From CF-118 sp035689345 (GTDB lineage Bacteria > Chloroflexota > Dormibacteria > Dormibacterales > Dormibacteraceae), in contig DASSLR010000039.1 of NCBI GenBank assembly GCA_035689345.1, positions 1 to 23,024 on the forward strand: 23,024 nt of DNA, in the 5' to 3' direction. Position numbers and translations under genes: made by a program. Below, piece after piece: positions 15,195 through 22,182 of the stretch (the first letter of the stretch is position 1; the number at the start of each line of letters is the position of its first letter). The notes below the pieces were generated by a model, which did not search any database, was not told the origin of the DNA, and saw only the letters and a list, made by a program, of their open reading frames with translations.

Positions 15195-15917
15195 TCAGCC
15201 GCCTCCGGCCGCAGCGCGTCGCAGGCCGAAGTACGCGCTGACGATCCTCTCGCGATCCAGCGTGCCGGCATCACCCTCCAGCACGACCCGGCCTTCGAGC
15301 ATGCAGATCACACGGCCGGCGACCTCCAGCGCGCGGGTCAGGTCCTGCTCGACCAGCAGCACGGTCGTGCCTTCACGGATGACGTCGGCCAGCGAGCGGT
15401 AGACCGCATCGACTGCGACCGGCGCAAGGCCGAGTGAAGCCTCGTCGAGCAGCAGCAGCCGTGGGCTGGTCATCAGCGCGCGACCGATGGCGACCGCCTG
15501 CTGCTCGCCGCCCGACAGCGTCGCGGCCGGCATGTGCAGCCGCTCCTTCAGAAAAGGAAAGACATCGAGCACCTTCTGCACGCTCCACCGGGTGCCGCCA
15601 CGCGATGAGGTCGCGACGCGAAGGTTCTCTTCCACGGTCAGGCCGGCGAACAGGCGCCTGCCCTCGGGCACGAGGGCGATGCCGCGCCGCACGCGGGTGT
15701 GCGCGGGAAGGCGCGTGATGTCGGCGCCCGCGAAGGTCACGCGGCCCGCGTGGGGTTGGTGCGCGCCGGCGATGGCGCGCAGCAGTGTGGTCTTGCCCGC
15801 GCCATTGGCACCGATCAACGCGACGGTCTCGCCTTCGTCCACCTCGAAGCTGACGCCGCGCACAGCCTGCAGCAGGCCGTAACGGCAATCGAGGGCTTCG
15901 ACCTGGAGCAAGCTCAC
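15195..15917 (-). CDS. livF: ABC transporter ATP-binding protein, LivF family
   Basis: A 240-residue ATPase that powers the importer. Walker A is GANGAGKTT near residue 36, the ABC signature is LSGGEQQAVAIGRAL, Walker B is RLLLLDEASLGLAP and the switch histidine region lies in VLLVEQDLTRAL (here Gln/Asp in place of a canonical His, as in many LivF proteins). GTG 15917 overlaps the LivG-type stop by four bases. All motifs for ATP hydrolysis are intact, in contrast to its partner's atypical signature. It should work as a heterodimer with LivG on the cytoplasmic face of the permease pair. Confidence 0.92.
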   Translation of the reverse strand: MSLLQVEALDCRYGLLQAVRGVSFEVDEGETVALIGANGAGKTTLLRAIAGAHQPHAGRVTFAGADITRLPAHTRVRRGIALVPEGRRLFAGLTVEENLRVATSSRGGTRWSVQKVLDVFPFLKERLHMPAATLSGGEQQAVAIGRALMTSPRLLLLDEASLGLAPVAVDAVYRSLADVIREGTTVLLVEQDLTRALEVAGRVICMLEGRVVLEGDAGTLDRERIVSAYFGLRRAAAGGG

Positions 15918-16645
15918 GCGCGGTTGCCCAGGTAGGCGTCGATCACGGCCGCGTGCGCCACGACCTCCTCGGGCGGGCCCTCGGCGATGATCCTGCCGCC
16001 GTCCATGCAGACCAGGCGGTTCACGACCTGCATCAGGACGTGAACGATGTGCTCGATCCAGAGCACCGCGAGGCCGCTCTCCTTCAGCGCCGCCACCGTC
16101 TCGACGAGGGCTGCCGACTCCGCGTCGGTGAGGCCGCCGCCGATCTCATCGAGCAGCAGCACGACCGGTTCGACGGCGAGCGCGCGAGCAAGCTCGAGGC
16201 GCTTGCGCTGAAGCAGGCCGAGGCTTTCCGCTCGCCGGTTCGCCAGGTGGATGAGAGCGGTTTGCTCGAGGATCCTGAGGGACAGGTCGCTCGCGTCGGC
16301 TCCGCGCCGCCGCCCACCGGCGGTGGCGCCGACCAGCACGTTCTCGAAGACGGTCATGCCGCCGAAGGGCCTGGGTACCTGGTGCGTGCGCGCGATGCCC
16401 AGCTTGCAGCGATCCGCCGCTCCCTTCGCGGTCACGTTCTGGCCCTCGAAGATCACCGCGCCGGCGTCCGGGGCCAGGGAACCGGAGAGCACGTTAAGCA
16501 GTGTCGTCTTGCCCGCGCCGTTGGGGCCGACGACGCCGACGGCCTCGCCCCGATGGAGGGCGAGGTTGACTCCGTCCAGCACCGAAAGCGCGCGAAAACG
16601 CTTACGGACATCGACCGCGGCGAGCGTCGCCGGGCCTTCCGTCAC
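15914..16645 (-). CDS. livG: ABC transporter ATP-binding protein, LivG family
   Basis: The 243-residue partner ATPase. Walker A is GPNGAGKTT, the Q-loop region reads ARTHQVPRPFGGMTVFENV (a LivG hallmark), and Walker B is VVLLLDEIGGGLTDAE. The switch histidine is in WIEHIVHVLM. The ABC signature, normally L-S-x-G-Q, reads LGLLQRKRLELARAL, so its usual glycine is replaced. This may reflect a known sub-branch or one weak ATP site. GTG 16645 lies nine bases after the binding-protein stop; no strong ribosome binding site is visible. The family call is secure. Confidence 0.9.
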   Translation of the reverse strand: MTEGPATLAAVDVRKRFRALSVLDGVNLALHRGEAVGVVGPNGAGKTTLLNVLSGSLAPDAGAVIFEGQNVTAKGAADRCKLGIARTHQVPRPFGGMTVFENVLVGATAGGRRRGADASDLSLRILEQTALIHLANRRAESLGLLQRKRLELARALAVEPVVLLLDEIGGGLTDAESAALVETVAALKESGLAVLWIEHIVHVLMQVVNRLVCMDGGRIIAEGPPEEVVAHAAVIDAYLGNRA

Positions 16646-16654
16646 GGTCGTGAA

Positions 16655-18010
16655 TTATCCGGCGGTATAAGGCTGGAGCTGACCGGCGATCGGTACGTTC
16701 GGGTCGGCTGAGTTCTCGCAGATGAAAAAGTCCAGGGGCCATTTCGACACGCCGGACTTCCACTGGCCGCCGATGATCGGAGTCGTCTGCACGTTGGGGA
16801 TCGGCGGACCGCTCGGCCCACCGAATTTGGGCGGCTTGGTCCAGTCGAGGTGACCCACTATCGTGTCGACCGACAGCGTCTTGATCGCGTTGGCGACCGC
16901 CTTCTTGTCCTTCGGGTTGCCGCTGGCCTTGAGCGCTGCGGCGGCGACGTCGAAGAGGGAGAGGCTCGCGCCGAGCTGCTGGGTCCACTGCTTGCCGCTC
17001 GAGTTCTCGTAGCCGTCGGACAGCTGCTGGCACGTCACACCGGTCAGCGAGGACTTGTACGGCCACGTGTGGCTCCAGTACACGCCCGATGCCAGGCCGT
17101 TGCCGATCGGGCCAAGTGAGATGACCTGCGACGGGAACAGCCCCGTCTTGGCGATCTGCGCGATCTTGACCTTCTTGGTGTAGCCCTGCTGGTGGGCCTG
17201 CTGCCAGAACGTCGCAAAGTCCGGCGGAATGGGGAACGTGTTGAAGATCTGGCAGTCCTCGGCGATGAACCTCTGGATCTGCGCGGTGTAGTCATTGGTT
17301 CCGTCCTCGTAGGGCCCGGGGTCGACGATCGTGTAGCCGCCGACGGCGTGGAGCAGAGGAGCCAGAGCCCCGCGGATCGCGTTGCCGTCGGCGTCGTTCG
17401 GGTACATGACGCCCACCTTCTTGTTGGTGGGCACCTGCGGCCACAGGTGTGTGTAGGCGTCGAGGAACTGGCCGACGCCGAAGCAGTAATGGAACGCGTA
17501 GTTGAAGGTCGTCGTCGACGACGGCGACCCGTGCATGCCGAGGTACCACGCCTCCCACGGCACGACGGTGGATATGCACGGCACGCCGGCGGCCTCGCAC
17601 GCCGCCGACACCGGGTTGACGGTCTCGGGCGTCGAGGTGGTCAGCATGAGGTCGACGTGCTGGGCCTGGATCAGGTCGTTGGCAACCTGCGAGCCGACCG
17701 ACGGAGTGGACTGTCCGTCGCGGTCGAGGATCTGCACCTGGTAGGTCGTGCCGCCGACCGTGAACCCGCCCTGGAAGGCTTTTCGGGCCAGCCCGAGGAC
17801 GTACGCGTCGGGTTCGCCGAAGCCCGCGGCCGGACCGGTGATGGGACTGACGAAGCCGATCTTCAGCGTCGAGCTGTTGGCCGTCGACGAGGACGACGAC
17901 AGGCAGGCCTCGAGAACGCCGGGGACCGCGAGACCGCCAAGGACGAGGCCGGTGCCTTTGAGCATGTCTCGCCGCGTGATGGCGTTCGCCGCAACCTTCC
18001 TCTTGCTCAC
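16655..18010 (-). CDS. Substrate-binding lipoprotein of a branched-chain-type ABC importer
   Basis: A 451-residue periplasmic-binding-type protein (peripla_BP_6, the Leu/Ile/Val and aromatic-acid class). The N-terminus has a twin-arginine motif, TRRDMLKG (R13-R14), then a hydrophobic stretch and a lipobox LEAC with lipidated C36, so export may be by Tat with anchoring to the membrane. The mature part begins after a Ser-rich linker with LKIGFVSPITGPAAGFGE, the usual first strand of the class. The GTG start has AAGGAG nine to ten bases upstream. It is the first gene of the operon and diverges from pcaHG, which suggests aromatic acids such as protocatechuate or its precursors as ligands (inference from context). 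Homologous aromatic-acid binding proteins exist in this class, but specificity cannot be read here. Confidence 0.92.
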   Translation of the reverse strand: MSKRKVAANAITRRDMLKGTGLVLGGLAVPGVLEACLSSSSSTANSSTLKIGFVSPITGPAAGFGEPDAYVLGLARKAFQGGFTVGGTTYQVQILDRDGQSTPSVGSQVANDLIQAQHVDLMLTTSTPETVNPVSAACEAAGVPCISTVVPWEAWYLGMHGSPSSTTTFNYAFHYCFGVGQFLDAYTHLWPQVPTNKKVGVMYPNDADGNAIRGALAPLLHAVGGYTIVDPGPYEDGTNDYTAQIQRFIAEDCQIFNTFPIPPDFATFWQQAHQQGYTKKVKIAQIAKTGLFPSQVISLGPIGNGLASGVYWSHTWPYKSSLTGVTCQQLSDGYENSSGKQWTQQLGASLSLFDVAAAALKASGNPKDKKAVANAIKTLSVDTIVGHLDWTKPPKFGGPSGPPIPNVQTTPIIGGQWKSGVSKWPLDFFICENSADPNVPIAGQLQPYTAG

Positions 18011-18089
18011 CTGACTACTCCTTGCTTGTTTTGCTCAGGTTCCAGGGAATGGTCCGTGTACAGACGATCCGAGTCTGCGCCAAGCCATA
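18011..18089. promoter_or_regulatory. Divergent control region between the ABC importer and pcaHG
   Basis: This 79-base region holds two overlapping inverted repeats: GTCCGT-GT-ACAGAC (18052-18065, one mismatch between arms) and CAGAC-N7-GTCTG (18061-18077, perfect). Both are of a size fit for a dimeric regulator such as the operon's MarR protein. No clear -10/-35 pair stands out for either direction. The ribosome binding site of the binding-protein gene (AAGGAG on the minus strand) lies at about 18019-18024. Confidence 0.5.
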
Positions 18090-18788
18090 ATGCTCGTCAA
18101 GGGCGTGAACGAGCCGGACTTCGAGCCGCCGTACCTGTTTCCCGACTACCGCGCCACGCAGCTCCGCGCACCGAAGCGCGAGCTGGTGAGGCTGCCCGAG
18201 GAATGGTTCCATCACAGTCGAGGCCCCGCATTCGGCCGCGTGCCGGTGCGACCCGATGACGCCGACCTCACGCGGCAGCATCGCGGGGAGCCGCTGGGCG
18301 AGCGCATCATCCTCACGGGCCGCGTGCTGGACGGCGACGGCCGGCCCGTGCGGCACACGCTGGTCGAGGTGTGGCAGGCGAACGCGGCGGGCCGCTACGT
18401 GGACCCGTCCGACACGCACCCCGCGCCGCTCGACCCGAACTTCACAGGCGCGGGACGCTGCCTGACCGACGACGATGGCGTCTACCGGTTCGTCACGGTG
18501 AAGCCCGGCGCCTACCCGTGGCGCAACCACGCCAACGCGTGGCGGCCGGCGCACGTCCACTTCTCTCTCTTCGGGCCGGTGCTCGCGAGCCGGCTCGTGA
18601 CCCAGATGTACTTCCCCGGCGACCCGCTGATACCGCTCGATCCGATCCTCAACTCCATTCCGAACGCGCGCGGGCGGGGGTTGCTCGTGGCGAAATTCGA
18701 TCCCGAGACCACGGAGCCCGAGTGGGCTCTGGCTTATCGGTGGGACATCGTGCTGCGCGGCCGCGATTCGACGCCGAGGGAAGCGTGA
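18090..18788 (+). CDS. pcaH: Protocatechuate 3,4-dioxygenase, beta subunit
   Basis: The 232-residue catalytic subunit of the intradiol ring-cleaving dioxygenase that converts protocatechuate and O2 to 3-carboxy-cis,cis-muconate in the beta-ketoadipate pathway. The four non-haem Fe(III) ligands can be placed: Tyr in AGRYVDPSD, Tyr in PGAYPWRNH and the two His in RPAHVHFS. Other family marks are TLVEVWQANAAGRY and LVTQMYFPGDPL. Length is normal. ATG 18090 has no ribosome binding site; an in-frame GTG six codons later (18105) is an alternative. The stop overlaps the alpha-subunit start by four bases (GTGA). The gene diverges from an ABC importer, suggesting uptake and cleavage are co-regulated. 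No other pca genes are in the window. Confidence 0.93.
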   Translation: MLVKGVNEPDFEPPYLFPDYRATQLRAPKRELVRLPEEWFHHSRGPAFGRVPVRPDDADLTRQHRGEPLGERIILTGRVLDGDGRPVRHTLVEVWQANAAGRYVDPSDTHPAPLDPNFTGAGRCLTDDDGVYRFVTVKPGAYPWRNHANAWRPAHVHFSLFGPVLASRLVTQMYFPGDPLIPLDPILNSIPNARGRGLLVAKFDPETTEPEWALAYRWDIVLRGRDSTPREA

Positions 18789-19225
18789 CGGCTCCGACGC
18801 CATCGCAGACGGTCGGTCCGTTCTTTGGCTTCGCCGTGCCGTTCGATGGCGATGCGAACGCGGTCGAGCATGGCGTTCGGATCGAGGGTCAGGTCCTGGA
18901 CGGCGCGGGCGAGTCCGTGCCGGACGCGATCCTCGAAGTGTTTGCCGGGGAGCAGTTCGCGCGGTGCCGAACCGACTCCGAAGGCGCATTCCATTTCACG
19001 GTGGCGAAGACCGCCCACCTCGAGGTTTTCGTCTTCGCGCGCGGGCTGCTGCGCCACCTGGCGACGCGGATGTACTTCCCGGACGCAGACCTCGACAGCG
19101 ATCCTGTGTTGCAGCGCGTCGACCCGGAGCGCAGGCACACCCTCGTCGCGAGTCCGGCCGAGGGTGGCCTGCGGTTCGACATTCGCCTTCAGGGCGAGGA
19201 CGAAACGGTCTTCATTCAGCTCTGA
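18785..19225 (+). CDS. pcaG: Protocatechuate 3,4-dioxygenase, alpha subunit (compact form)
   Basis: The 146-residue alpha subunit, which is structural and lacks iron. It begins TPSQTVGPFFGF, carries VFARGLLRHLATRMYFPDAD and ends with RFDIRLQGEDETVF, all typical of PcaG. It is clearly shorter than the usual 180-200 residues: the segment between ILEVF and RCRTDSEG, where the family normally has a Trp-Gln-Ala-Asp stretch and a longer insert, is largely missing, as is the stretch before the VFARG motif. Reading frame is intact throughout, so this is a compact form and not a frameshift. GTG 18785 is coupled to pcaH by a four-base overlap. Its last ten bases overlap the convergent membrane-partner gene of sigma module B. 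Confidence 0.88.
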   Translation: MTAPTPSQTVGPFFGFAVPFDGDANAVEHGVRIEGQVLDGAGESVPDAILEVFAGEQFARCRTDSEGAFHFTVAKTAHLEVFVFARGLLRHLATRMYFPDADLDSDPVLQRVDPERRHTLVASPAEGGLRFDIRLQGEDETVFIQL

Positions 19226-20202
19226 AGATCGGCCTCGACGGCAACCAGCGCATCCGCGTAAGACGCACGTGCTGCCTTGAGCCCTGCTGCATCGCTGTGC
19301 AGGAGTGCGTTGCTCATGGCCACCAGTGCGTTGTCCGCCTGGGCGAGGTCAATCTGCAGCGCTGAGTTCTGGTCGCTGAATTCGGCGGGAGAGGCGGTCT
19401 CGACGAAGTCGGCCTGGATGACTCCGATGAAGTCCGACTCCGTGATGATGTCATGCGGGCACAGTGGGTCGTCGATGGCTGCGCAGTCAGCGACGGCGGC
19501 ATCTTGCGGGCAGAAGCTCGAGCAGATGCTGACAAAGTCAGCGTGGTGGGCCTGAACCAGGGCGGTGTACTGGCTGGCGGTGCTGAGGTGTGACCTGGAG
19601 ATTCCCTGCACGGCATGGCCGAGCCAGGCCGAGTCCAGCGTGGCGTAATACGCAACCTTGTCGTACAGCGCCTGGTTGCCGGTGCCCTCGGCAGCAATCG
19701 CGGTGTCGAACATCTGGATCAGGTCGTCAAGGTGGCGCTTCATCTGGGCGTTGATGACGGCGAACCGCTGTGGCGTCGGGCTGGAACCGACGTCGTTGCG
19801 CCACTTCGCGAGTATCGCGCGGTCTGGCGCGAGTTCGGCCACGCACGCCTGCGCCTGCAATGTCTGGCAGTTGCTGGTGGCGGCTGTCCACGCGCCGTGG
19901 TCGGCCACGACCAGAGCCTGGTAAGCGGCGATGGAGCTGCTCGAGCCGGCCGGTACGCCCCCGACCAGAAGGCGCTGGCCGGCCAGGTACGCCGCGACCA
20001 GCGCGATCGCAATCACCGCCACGGTCACCACCGCGGCGAGTCGAAGTCCCATCTTGTTCCACCTGATGTGGGATGCCGGCCGCCTTCGCCGGGCGGCCGA
20101 GTAAGAGCTCAATTCGCGCCGCAGCCGCTCGAAGCCGCCGGCAGGCGGGGCGACGTCATAGGCTGCGTGGAAACGATCGACGAGGGTCATGTCATCCATC
20201 AA
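19216..20202 (-). CDS. Putative membrane anti-sigma/sensor protein with Cx7C repeats (module B)
   Basis: A 328-residue paralogue in layout of the module A partner: cytoplasmic head of about 50 residues with VDRFHAAYDVAPPAGGFERLR, one membrane helix (about 52-75) and an outer domain with six cysteines (112, 120, 227, 231, 240, 248). Two repeat units fit C-x7-C-x23-P-x13-L: C112-C120-P144-L158 and C240-C248-P272-L286. The cysteine before the second unit is separated by eight residues, as in module A. Overall identity with the module A protein is low apart from these positions and the head, so the pattern is likely structural. No zinc anti-sigma motif is present. Its start overlaps the sigma stop by four bases. 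The likely role is to hold sigma B inactive until an outside signal, perhaps redox, is sensed (inference). Confidence 0.75.
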   Translation of the reverse strand: MMDDMTLVDRFHAAYDVAPPAGGFERLRRELSSYSAARRRRPASHIRWNKMGLRLAAVVTVAVIAIALVAAYLAGQRLLVGGVPAGSSSSIAAYQALVVADHGAWTAATSNCQTLQAQACVAELAPDRAILAKWRNDVGSSPTPQRFAVINAQMKRHLDDLIQMFDTAIAAEGTGNQALYDKVAYYATLDSAWLGHAVQGISRSHLSTASQYTALVQAHHADFVSICSSFCPQDAAVADCAAIDDPLCPHDIITESDFIGVIQADFVETASPAEFSDQNSALQIDLAQADNALVAMSNALLHSDAAGLKAARASYADALVAVEADLQS

Positions 20203-20729
20203 ACTGCCGCCCCCTGGACCTGCACGATCGGGCGCAGGCGGTGCACCGCCCGCTCCACCCGTGACCTGGCAGCACGAACCGAGATGCCCTGAGTCGTCGC
20301 GATTTCCTCAAACGGCATGTCGAGGTAGTAGCGAAGGACGAGGACCAGCCGCTCGTCGTGGCTCAGCCGGCGCATTGCACGGCGCAAGTCGATCGACGCG
20401 GCGATGTCCACCGGCGAGGCCTCCTTTTCGGGCGGGTCGATCTTGAGCACGGACCACCAGCGTGACCGGCTGACGTCCCGGCAGTGGTTGGCCACGATGC
20501 CGAGAAACCACGGCCGCATGCCGGCACCTTCTTGAAGGTTGCCCAGCCGGCGCCACGCCTTGAACGCGGCTTCCTGTACCGCATCCTCGGCCTCGTTGGT
20601 GTCGTGGAGCAGGCCGTATGCGAGGCGGAAGGCGGTGTCGTAGTGCGGACGGATCAATTCGGCGAACGCGGCGCCGTCACCCTTCTTGGCGTCCCGGATG
20701 AGCTCGGCCTCGTCTCGCCTGAAGATCAT
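20199..20729 (-). CDS. ECF sigma factor (module B)
   Basis: A 176-residue ECF sigma factor with region 2 (EAEDAVQEAAFKAWRRLG, RPWFLGIVANHC) and region 4 (IDLRRAMRRLS, LVLRYYLDMPFEEIA, helix-turn-helix GISVRAARSRVERAVHRL). It matches the module A sigma factor without gaps, about 69% identical by hand count, with nearly the same recognition helix, in line with the similar -35-like boxes of the two modules. The ATG at 20727-20729 lies 25 bases after the first base of a CGTATAG box on this strand. The divergent haloperoxidase gene carries the same two boxes at the same spacing. Autoregulation and control of that gene are therefore the best inference. Confidence 0.93.
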   Translation of the reverse strand: MIFRRDEAELIRDAKKGDGAAFAELIRPHYDTAFRLAYGLLHDTNEAEDAVQEAAFKAWRRLGNLQEGAGMRPWFLGIVANHCRDVSRSRWWSVLKIDPPEKEASPVDIAASIDLRRAMRRLSHDERLVLVLRYYLDMPFEEIATTQGISVRAARSRVERAVHRLRPIVQVQGAAV

Positions 20730-20747
20730 TTCGGCTGCACCCGATAT

Positions 20748-20814
20748 CTATACGGCGCGATTGCCGGTTATGCCGCAACTTTCCTGCGGCAGATCAGGAC
20801 CTTCACCCGTATAG
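20748..20814. promoter_or_regulatory. Symmetrical divergent ECF promoter of sigma B and the haloperoxidase
   Basis: On the plus strand CTGCGGCA (20784-20791), 16 bases, then CGTATAG (20808-20814). On the minus strand TTGCGGCA (20778-20771), 16 bases, then CGTATAG (20754-20748). The two -35-like boxes form an inverted repeat TGCCGCA-N7-TGCGGCA. CGTATA is a plausible ECF -10 element. The match in sequence and spacing on both strands, facing a sigma gene and an exported enzyme, supports one sigma factor acting in both directions. Confidence 0.72.
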
Positions 20815-20852
20815 AGGGATGAATCGTCGTCGTTACGAAGGAGAGTTGGAAA

Positions 20853-22160
20853 GTGAAATCGCGTTCAGCTCTACTGGCGGTTGTCCTCGCAACGATCGTG
20901 TCTGCCGGAGCTGGGCCGAATGCTTCGGCAGCGTCGCCGGCGACCCAGTGCGCGCCGGGCGCGAGCTACCCTGCCGCGACGACACCGGTCGCGTTCTGGA
21001 GTACTGAAGCCCGCTGCGCGATAGTCCCGGCCGGCGCGGGAGGGATCTTTGGGACTGAGAACTTCGGCAAGAACTTCCCCGGCGAGGCCGCGGTGTACAT
21101 GGGCATCGTGCATGTCGCCATTTACGACGCCGCTGTGGCGATCGAGGGCGGCTACCAGCCTTATGCGTTCACCGGAACCGCACAGCCGGACACCTCGCCC
21201 GATGCCGCGATCGCGACGGCGGCCTACGAAACGCTCACGGGCCTGCAGCCACAACTCGGCGCGAATCAAGCGATCCTCGACAGCGACTACTTCGCTTACC
21301 TGGGCGCCATCCCCGATGGAACACCAAAGGCTGATGGCATGGCGCTCGGGCACCAGGTTGCTAATGCCGTGCTTGCCCGACGGGAGAACGACGGCCGCGG
21401 ATGCAGCACCACGCTGGCTGACCTGGGTGAGCCCGCACCCGGCCCCGGCGTCTGGCATCAGTCGACCGCGCCGGTCCTTGGCCTTTGCTTACCTGGGAGA
21501 CGGCCGCTTGCGCTCACCAGCGCATCGCAGTTCCGGCCCGACGGCCCCAACGCCCTGACGAGCCCGGAGTACGCCGCTGACTTGAGCCAGGTGGAGCAGC
21601 TGGGGAGCGTCGACAGCACGACCCGGACGCCGGAGCAGACGATCCAGGCGCTGTTCTGGACCGACCACGACATCAGGCAGTGGAACGACGGCATGCTCAG
21701 ACTCGCTTCCGCTCGAGGGCTCGGCCTCGTGCAGACCGCGCGGATGCTGGTGATGGCGCACGTCGCCGGCGCCGACGCGATGATCGCCTGCTTCGACGCC
21801 AAGTACCACTACTGGTTCTGGCGCCCGTTCCAGGCGATCCAGGTCAACGACCCAAGCTGGAGGCCGCTCGGCACGACGCCGAACTTCCCTGAGTACCCGT
21901 CGGCGCACGCCTGCGACAGCACGGCAGTCGTCGAAGCCCTCGATGCCTTCTTCGGCACTGACAACGTGCCCTTCACCCTGGACAGCCGAGTCACTCACAC
22001 GACTCGCGACTATCAGCGGCTCCACGACATCGTCAAGGATGTCGACTGGGCGCGCGTTCTGGTCGGCTTCCACTTCCGCAACTCCGACCTGCAAGGCTCG
22101 GCCCTGGGCCGCGCGGTCGCGCGCTACGTGGTCGACAACTTCTTCCGACCCTTGAGCTGA
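20853..22160 (+). CDS. Exported vanadium-dependent haloperoxidase-like protein (PAP2 superfamily)
   Basis: The 435-residue product has a signal peptide (core LLAVVLATIVSAGAG, end ASAA) and the vanadate/phosphate pocket of vanadium haloperoxidases and acid phosphatases: K317-x6-R324 in KYHYWFWRP, S350-A351-H352 in EYPSAHACDS, and R401-x5-H407 in ARVLVGFHFR. All charged residues are present; the glycine of the usual S-G-H is alanine. Haloperoxidases oxidise halides with H2O2; whether this one does, or is a phosphatase, cannot be told. GTG 20853 has AAGGAG nine bases upstream and gives a proper signal peptide. The gene is divergent from sigma B and shares its promoter boxes, so it is probably the sigma B target. 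It converges on the methyltransferase gene with a 22-base gap. Confidence 0.88.
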   Translation: MKSRSALLAVVLATIVSAGAGPNASAASPATQCAPGASYPAATTPVAFWSTEARCAIVPAGAGGIFGTENFGKNFPGEAAVYMGIVHVAIYDAAVAIEGGYQPYAFTGTAQPDTSPDAAIATAAYETLTGLQPQLGANQAILDSDYFAYLGAIPDGTPKADGMALGHQVANAVLARRENDGRGCSTTLADLGEPAPGPGVWHQSTAPVLGLCLPGRRPLALTSASQFRPDGPNALTSPEYAADLSQVEQLGSVDSTTRTPEQTIQALFWTDHDIRQWNDGMLRLASARGLGLVQTARMLVMAHVAGADAMIACFDAKYHYWFWRPFQAIQVNDPSWRPLGTTPNFPEYPSAHACDSTAVVEALDAFFGTDNVPFTLDSRVTHTTRDYQRLHDIVKDVDWARVLVGFHFRNSDLQGSALGRAVARYVVDNFFRPLS

Positions 22161-22182
22161 AGTGGCGGCGCGGGGTCGGGCG

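Noticed and set aside
20819..21007. Small open frame of 62 codons starting at the predicted haloperoxidase transcript start
   Set aside because: It overlaps the haloperoxidase signal peptide in another frame and has no recognisable feature; a leader-peptide role could not be supported.
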